Shown here: piece after piece, positions 21,445-25,825 of the stretch
Layout: each line of letters starts with the position of its first letter
Numbering within the stretch: the stretch's first letter is position 1
Source: an uncultured Desulfotignum sp.
Lineage (GTDB): Bacteria; Desulfobacterota; Desulfobacteria; Desulfobacterales; Desulfobacteraceae
Direction of reading: 5' to 3'
DNA: 25,825 nt
NCBI GenBank assembly: GCA_937951975.1
Contig: CALGAJ010000209.1
Location: 1 to 25,825, forward strand
Notes under the pieces: model-generated
Told to the model about the DNA's origin: nothing
Seen by the model: only the letters and a program-made list of their open reading frames with translations
The model's database searches: none
Program-made: the position numbers and the translations under genes

Positions 21445-22284
21445 ATGATCATTGATACCCATACCCATCTGTTTCCGGAATCATTTATAGAGGACCGGTC
21501 CGCGCTTTTTGCCGAAGAACCGGAATTCACCCTGCTGTACAAAAACCCCAAAGCCCTGATGGCCAAAGGGGATGAGCTGATTGCCGCCATGGACGCCCAT
21601 GGCGTGGATATTGCCTGCGCCTGCGGATTTCCCTGGCGGAACCCGGTGTATGCCCAAAAAAACAATGATTATATCATCGACTGTGTCAACCAATGGCCGG
21701 ACCGGCTCCGGGGGCTGGCCTGTTTTGATGCGGCCTGGCAGGGGGCGGCAAATGAAGCGGTGCGGTGCATCGATGCCGGATTGTCCGGTGTGGGAGAGCT
21801 GGCGTTTTACCTGTCGGGCATCGACGACGCCGCTCTGGAGGCGCTGACCGATATCATGGCGGTGCTGCGGGAAAAAGGCAATCTGCCGTGCATGATCCAC
21901 ACCAACGAACCTGTGGGCCATGCCTATCCCGGAAAAACACCGGTGACCCTGGAACAGATCCAGAAACTGGCAGCCACGTTTCCTGACAACCGGATTATTC
22001 TGGCCCACTGGGGGGGCGGGATCTTTTTTTACCACATCATGAAAAAACAGCTCAAGCAGACCCTGAAAAATGTCTGGTACGACACGGCGGCCTCTCCGTT
22101 TCTGTATGATCCTTTCGTTTATGACATGGCTGTTTCGGCCGGTGTCGGGGACAAAGTGCTTCTGGGCACCGATTTTCCGCTGCTGCCCCCGGACCGTTAT
22201 TACCGGGATCTGGATGCGTCCGGCCTGACCCAAGAAGAAAAACAGGCCGTTTTAGGTGACAATGCCCTTCTGTTTTATGCCTGA
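21445..22284 (+). CDS. Metal-dependent amidohydrolase (Amidohydrolase_2 type)
   Basis: A 279-residue TIM-barrel hydrolase or decarboxylase family member. The metal motif D-T-H6-T-H8 opens the protein, followed by CMIHTNEP, ILAHWGGGI and LLGTDFPLL with the late catalytic Asp. This subgroup (COG2159-like) includes decarboxylases and hydrolases of aromatic and dicarboxylic acids; the substrate here cannot be read from sequence. AAGGA lies 6-7 nt before the ATG. It is divergent from the met8 operon and its stop is only 10 bp from the stop of phoR, so it is a single-gene unit. Confidence 0.9.
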   Translation: MIIDTHTHLFPESFIEDRSALFAEEPEFTLLYKNPKALMAKGDELIAAMDAHGVDIACACGFPWRNPVYAQKNNDYIIDCVNQWPDRLRGLACFDAAWQGAANEAVRCIDAGLSGVGELAFYLSGIDDAALEALTDIMAVLREKGNLPCMIHTNEPVGHAYPGKTPVTLEQIQKLAATFPDNRIILAHWGGGIFFYHIMKKQLKQTLKNVWYDTAASPFLYDPFVYDMAVSAGVGDKVLLGTDFPLLPPDRYYRDLDASGLTQEEKQAVLGDNALLFYA

Positions 22285-22294
22285 GGCATCTTAA

Positions 22295-24067
22295 TCAAGA
22301 CGGCAGACGGATGTGAAAAATGGTGCCTTTGCCTTTCACGGATGATACCGTAATCCGGCCATTGTGGTACTGGATGATGTGTTTCACGATGGCCAGACCC
22401 AGCCCCGTTCCCCCTTCCTGGCGGCTCCGGCCTCTGTCCACCCGGTAGAACCGGTTGAATATCTTGGGCAGATGCTCTTTGGCAATTCCGGGGCCGGCAT
22501 CTTTGACATCGATCTGGATGTCCTTGGCCGTCCTGCGGGCAACGATATCCACCTGGGAATTTTCAGGGCTGTATTTCACGGCATTTTCCACCAGATTGAC
22601 AATGGCCTGTTCCATCAGAACCGGATCCGCCCGAACCGTCAGATCCCTGGGACAGATGACTTGGATCCGGATCCGCTTTTTTTCCGCCAATGGCTTGCAG
22701 GCCGCCACCGCCCCTTGAATCAGGGCGGGCAACTGATTGTCGGCAAACCGGACCCCGGTGCCTTCCAGCCTTTCCAGATGGGATAAGGACAAAAGGTCAT
22801 TGATCAGGTCGATCATCCGGTTGACATTTTTTTCCAGAATTTTCAAAAATCCGGACCGGTCCTCGGGTGAACTGTCCGGCATTTCCTGAAGGGTCTCGAT
22901 GAACCCCTTGATGGTGGTCAGCGGGGTTTTGAGTTCATGGGACACATTGGCGGCAAAATCCTTGTGCATCTTTTCCAGCCGCCGGATTCGGGTGATGTCA
23001 TGAAAAATGACCAGCGTGCCCATGCGCTGATCCTGACTGTCCAGCAACGCGCTGGAATAAATATTGAGGATATGCGCTTTATCCTGATGAATCCGGATGT
23101 CGTCCTCAACGGACTCATGGGTTGAAAGAGCCCTGCGGATAAAACTTTGAAGCTCGTAATTTCTGGCCACTTCCAGCACATTCTTGTTTTTCATCTCAAG
23201 GGCCGGAAAATTGAAAATCCGGGCTGCCGCATCATTGATGGTGATAATTTTTCCCTGGTTATCAATGGCAATCACCCCTTCCTGCATACAGGCATGCACG
23301 GCCTCGAGCTCCCGCTGCCGGTCCAGAGCCTCCTGGATCCGGTTCGCCAGATTTTCGGCCATCTGATTCATGGATCGGGCCAGCGCGGACAGTTCTTCCG
23401 TATCCGGTACCGCCAGCCGACTGGATAGATCGCCTCCGGCAAAGGCCTGGGCCCCTTTTTTAATGGCTTCCAGCGGTTGAATGATTTTCCGGGTCACATA
23501 CCAGGCAACACCGGCGGCGGCAATGACCGTGAGCAACAGAAAACCGAACACCTTGTTCCGGGTGGACCGGATATTTTTTTCAATGGCGGTCAGGGGAAGA
23601 GCGGTGCGAATCACGGCCATGACACCGGTGTCGCCTTCCACGGGCAGGGCGATGTACATCATGTTCTGATCCAGTGTACGGCTGTACCGGATTGACACGC
23701 CTTTTTCACCGGTGAGTGCGGTTTGAATCTCCGGCCGGTTTTTATGATTTTCCATGCTCTCTGTCCGGGCAAACGAATCTGCGATCACCTCACCTGAAAG
23801 GGCGACAACGGTCACCCGGGTCTGAATGGAGGCACCGATATCTTTGCACAGATCATTGAGTTCCTGCTCCCGGACCGGGCTTCCGGACAAAATCTGTGCG
23901 ATTTTGAATTCAATCAGCTGTGCCCGGACAATGAGTTCCTTTTCCGTGTTTTCCAGAAAAAACTGCCGGGAATGCCGGTTGAAATACCAGGCCTCCAGGG
24001 ACAGGGAAACGATGATAATGACCAGAAATAACGGAAATATCTGCCAGATCAATTTTTTTTTTCTCAT
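22295..24067 (-). CDS. phoR: Sensor histidine kinase PhoR
   Basis: A 590-residue membrane kinase, probable partner of PhoB. Order: TM1 (about 8-28, IFPLFLVIIIVSLSL), an extracytoplasmic sensor of about 140 residues, TM2 (about 173-190), HAMP (191-244), PAS (255-360, with MQEGVIAIDNQGKIITIND), HisKA with the phospho-accepting His377 (NVSHELKTPL), then HATPase with the N box VENAVKYS, DAGPGI and GGTGLGLAIV. The large extracytoplasmic domain is like the longer PhoR (PnpS/ResE style) of non-enteric bacteria. ATG 24067 overlaps the phoB stop by four bases. A longer frame to 24235 lies within phoB and is not a real extension. Confidence 0.93.
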   Translation of the reverse strand: MRKKKLIWQIFPLFLVIIIVSLSLEAWYFNRHSRQFFLENTEKELIVRAQLIEFKIAQILSGSPVREQELNDLCKDIGASIQTRVTVVALSGEVIADSFARTESMENHKNRPEIQTALTGEKGVSIRYSRTLDQNMMYIALPVEGDTGVMAVIRTALPLTAIEKNIRSTRNKVFGFLLLTVIAAAGVAWYVTRKIIQPLEAIKKGAQAFAGGDLSSRLAVPDTEELSALARSMNQMAENLANRIQEALDRQRELEAVHACMQEGVIAIDNQGKIITINDAAARIFNFPALEMKNKNVLEVARNYELQSFIRRALSTHESVEDDIRIHQDKAHILNIYSSALLDSQDQRMGTLVIFHDITRIRRLEKMHKDFAANVSHELKTPLTTIKGFIETLQEMPDSSPEDRSGFLKILEKNVNRMIDLINDLLSLSHLERLEGTGVRFADNQLPALIQGAVAACKPLAEKKRIRIQVICPRDLTVRADPVLMEQAIVNLVENAVKYSPENSQVDIVARRTAKDIQIDVKDAGPGIAKEHLPKIFNRFYRVDRGRSRQEGGTGLGLAIVKHIIQYHNGRITVSSVKGKGTIFHIRLPS

Positions 24068-24762
24068 GATGATTCTTTGAACCGGTATCCAACCCCCCGG
24101 ACGGTTTCGATACAGTCGGCATAAGATTTCAATTTTTTTCTCAGTCCCACAATAATGACATCGATGCTGCGTTCCGTTACTGCATAGTTCTCGCCGTGAA
24201 TGGCATCCATGATCTGGCCCCGGGTGAACACCCACCCTTTTTTGTTTGCCAGAAAAGACAGCAGTTCAAATTCCGACAGGGTCAAATCCACCGGTTCCCC
24301 CTGAATGGTCACCACATGCCGGGCCCGGTCAATGACCATGTCTCCCACCTGACGAACACCGGATCCCGTCTCCTTGTCATCGGTTTTTCTGCGGCGCCGC
24401 AGAATGGCACGGATCCGGGCCACCAGCTCCCGGGGACTGAACGGCTTGGAAATGTAATCATTGGCCCCGAGTTCCAGGCCGGTGACCACATCGGATTCCT
24501 CGCCTTTGGCCGTGACCATGACAATGGGAATATTCGCGGTCTGATCATGGTTTTTCAGGTACCGGGTGACTTCCAGACCGTCAATGCCCGGCAGCATCAG
24601 ATCCAGAACGATCAGATCCGGCAAAGACTGTTTAGCGGTCTTGATGGCCTGCTCTCCGGTACCGGCCGACAGAATCACATACCCTTCGGTTTTCAGATTG
24701 TATTTAATGAGCTCGATGATATCTTCTTCATCATCGACAATTAAAATGGTTTCCCTGGGCAT
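24064..24762 (-). CDS. phoB: Response regulator PhoB (OmpR/PhoB family)
   Basis: A 232-residue regulator. Receiver domain: the acidic pair in IVDDEED, phosphorylated D54 (LDLMLPG), the switch threonine in VTAKGEE, and the lysine in YISKPFSPRE. Winged-helix DNA-binding domain (about 140-232): LTLSEFELLSFLA, ending RSIDVIIVGLRKKL and TVRGVGYRF. The linker KTDDKETGSGVRQVGD is short. AGGA stands 11 nt from ATG. It follows phoU by 49 bp and overlaps phoR. Assignment to phosphate control rests on phoU being next to it; I do not see a Pho box in the window. Confidence 0.92.
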   Translation of the reverse strand: MPRETILIVDDEEDIIELIKYNLKTEGYVILSAGTGEQAIKTAKQSLPDLIVLDLMLPGIDGLEVTRYLKNHDQTANIPIVMVTAKGEESDVVTGLELGANDYISKPFSPRELVARIRAILRRRRKTDDKETGSGVRQVGDMVIDRARHVVTIQGEPVDLTLSEFELLSFLANKKGWVFTRGQIMDAIHGENYAVTERSIDVIIVGLRKKLKSYADCIETVRGVGYRFKESS

Positions 24763-24811
24763 CTGTTTTTTTTTCCTGTTAATCCCGGTTGGTCAAAACG
24801 CCATATCCGTA

Positions 24812-25459
24812 TCAGGTATGGCGGACAATATCCCCTTCAATCAGATAGATCACCTCTTCAGCGATATTGGTGGTGTGATCGCCGATCCGCTCGATATGCC
24901 GGGAAATCAGATACATATTGATAATTTCCGCCACCATGTCCGGATGGGCCCGGATATCGGCTTTCATGGTCTGATACGCATCGTCCCGCATGGTATTGAC
25001 ATCTTCATCCATTTCCAGAACATGGTAGGCCGTGGCCACATCCATGCCCACCAGCGCGTCCAGGCTCAGTTTCAGCATATTCACCGCCTGTTCCGCCATG
25101 GCGGTATAATCATACTTGAATTTACCGGGATCATCCGCCGAAATGATGAACCGCCGGGCGATATTTCCCGCATAATCCGCAATCCGTTCCAGATCATTGT
25201 TGATCTTGATCACGGCCACGATCAATCGAAGATCCGTGGCCACCGGCTGATACAAAGCCAATATCTTGAGACACTCTTCCTCCACTTCGATTTCCCGGTC
25301 ATCCACCTCATAATCGGAATCGATGACCCATTGCGCCAGTTCCAGATCTTTGGTGCGGACCGCATGAATGGATTTTCTGAACCGGTCCTCCACCAGTGCA
25401 CCCAGCGAGAGGATCTCTGTTTTGATCTTGTCCATTGCCCGATGCAGATGGATTGCCAT
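24812..25459 (-). CDS. phoU: Phosphate signalling regulator PhoU
   Basis: A 215-residue all-alpha protein with two three-helix PhoU repeats. Each repeat has an acidic metal-cluster motif: NNDLERIADYAGNIAR in the first and SRHIERIGDHTTNIAE in the second, matching the E/D-x-x-x-D pattern that binds iron or manganese clusters. PhoU links the PstSCAB transporter to PhoR and keeps the kinase in its phosphatase state when phosphate is ample. AAGGAGG lies 4 nt before the ATG. It is the first gene of phoU-phoB-phoR; pst genes are not in the window. The leader upstream (about 137 nt) can fold into two alternative hairpins. Confidence 0.96.
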   Translation of the reverse strand: MAIHLHRAMDKIKTEILSLGALVEDRFRKSIHAVRTKDLELAQWVIDSDYEVDDREIEVEEECLKILALYQPVATDLRLIVAVIKINNDLERIADYAGNIARRFIISADDPGKFKYDYTAMAEQAVNMLKLSLDALVGMDVATAYHVLEMDEDVNTMRDDAYQTMKADIRAHPDMVAEIINMYLISRHIERIGDHTTNIAEEVIYLIEGDIVRHT

Positions 25460-25479
25460 ACCGCCTCCTTGAATACCGT

Positions 25480-25546
25480 AAAAAATTCCCAGCCACGGGA
25501 AAAAAGCGTTCTGCCCCCATGAGCCGTCACCGCGTGTTTCCCCTGG
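25480..25546 (-). promoter_or_regulatory. phoU leader: weak intrinsic terminator with a competing antiterminator helix
   Basis: On the minus strand, 27 bases before the phoU start, TTCCC (25501-25497), a 6-nt loop and GGGAA (25490-25486) are followed by TTTTTT (25485-25480), a short intrinsic terminator. Upstream in the same leader CCAGGGGAAA (25546-25537) can pair in 9 of 10 positions with TTTCCCGTGG (25502-25493), which covers the terminator's 5' arm and loop. The two structures exclude each other, as in an attenuator. No known riboswitch aptamer is recognised. Confidence 0.4.
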
Positions 25547-25602
25547 AATTGTTTTTCTATCTTTTTTTTGCTAGATTTTGATTAGGACCCTGTTACACGA
25601 CC

Positions 25603-25630
25603 ATTAAATCAGATGAAATATTTTTGTCAA
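25603..25630 (-). promoter_or_regulatory. Sigma70 promoter of the phoU-phoB-phoR operon
   Basis: On the minus strand a perfect TTGACA (25630-25625), 16 bp, TTTAAT (25608-25603) with a TG one base before it (extended -10). The leader to ATG 25459 would be about 137 nt, unusually long for this window. The plus-strand gene at 25705 has only a weak promoter candidate (TTGTCA 25624-25629 with an AT-rich -10 near 25650). Confidence 0.5.
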
Positions 25631-25704
25631 GACTTGCATCATCCGTCATTTAAAGTTAAAAAAGGTCAGCGTATGTTTCAAAAAAATAAGAATCAGGAGA
25701 TGTC

Positions 25705-25825
25705 ATGAAAAAAGACACCCATGAATTCATTCATACCTACCAGGGGCTCGGCGCCTTTGGCATGGACAGAGAAACCGATGAACAGACCATCATGTTCTAT
25801 CTGCAGAAATTTTCCGAAGACACGT
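25705..25825 (+). CDS. Small conserved hypothetical protein (3' end outside window)
   Basis: AGGAG (25695-25699) lies 5 nt before ATG 25705, and the frame runs open to the window edge (40 residues seen). The visible N terminus, KKDTHEFIHTYQGLG then FGMDRETDEQTIM and LQKFSEDT, is soluble and helical with no signal peptide. I recall short cytoplasmic proteins of similar text in deltaproteobacteria, without a known role. Its divergent position beside phoU makes no strong functional statement. Confidence 0.75.
   Translation, partial: MKKDTHEFIHTYQGLGAFGMDRETDEQTIMFYLQKFSEDT

Noticed and set aside
22277..22289. ATGCC-TGA-GGCAT mini hairpin at the amidohydrolase stop codon
   Set aside because: Five base pairs with a 3-nt loop and no T-run on either side; probably chance.
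24067..24235. A 56-residue N-terminal extension of PhoR
   Set aside because: It lies inside phoB in another frame; ATG 24067 with the ATGA overlap starts directly before TM1 as in the family.
25643..25670. Possible Pho box (GTCAT ... GTCAG half-sites) upstream of phoU
   Set aside because: The half-sites are 20 bp apart rather than 11 or 22 and the second one deviates; too weak to call.
1..25825. The CCGG tetranucleotide looks strikingly frequent throughout
   Set aside because: It follows from preferred Arg CGG, Pro CCG and ATCCGG-type codon pairs; without counting it cannot be called a signal such as uptake sequence or restriction avoidance.
1..25825. Search for tRNA, rRNA, CRISPR arrays, IS ends, att sites and known riboswitches
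   Set aside because: None seen on either strand; the accessory-DNA signs one would expect (integrase, transposase, composition shift) are absent.

Overview
The window looks like chromosomal housekeeping DNA from a Gram-negative, anaerobic deltaproteobacterium, most likely a sulfate reducer of the Desulfobacteraceae type. That placement is inferred from protein style, near-balanced GC, the met8-ccsA-hemA cluster and a candidate selenoprotein; no species-level marker is present. There are no IS elements, prophage genes, CRISPR arrays, tRNAs or rRNAs.

Layout. 1-291 is the tail of a GNAT acetyltransferase, convergent with an AMP-forming acyl-CoA synthetase (301-2064, minus). A tRNA-dihydrouridine synthase follows (2207-3172), then a tiny minus-strand gene (3252-3443) that makes sense only if an internal UGA is read as selenocysteine. 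Next come a universal stress protein (3668-4192), a DHA2-type MFS exporter (4214-5614, minus), a small conserved hypothetical overlapping a DusB-type synthase (5698-7090), and a hypothetical protein with a recombinase-like C-terminal HTH (7316-8119). 8178-12380 is one tightly packed minus-strand operon: hisI-hisG-aminotransferase-engB-era-HNH. A divergent plus-strand pair encodes a small lipoprotein and a class A penicillin-binding protein (12605-15533). The minus strand then carries dksA, a PHP-RNase III fusion and a radical SAM gene (15517-18481), and upstream of these met8-ccsA-hemA (18567-21352). An amidohydrolase (21445-22284) converges on a phoU-phoB-phoR operon (22295-25459). The right edge cuts a small plus-strand gene starting at 25705.

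How the genes connect. Translation and RNA metabolism dominate: two Dus enzymes, Era, EngB, DksA and RNase III. Tetrapyrrole synthesis (HemA, Met8-like) sits with a cytochrome c assembly protein, as expected in an organism needing siroheme and c-type haem. PhoU/PhoB/PhoR is a phosphate-type sensory system whose leader can form alternative RNA structures.

The two observations most worth following are (1) the 63-residue UGA-containing membrane selenoprotein candidate with a SECIS-like hairpin, and (2) the end-to-end fusion of a YciV/RNase AM-like PHP exonuclease to a complete RNase III, followed by an A9 slippery run that puts the downstream radical SAM gene one frame-shift away.
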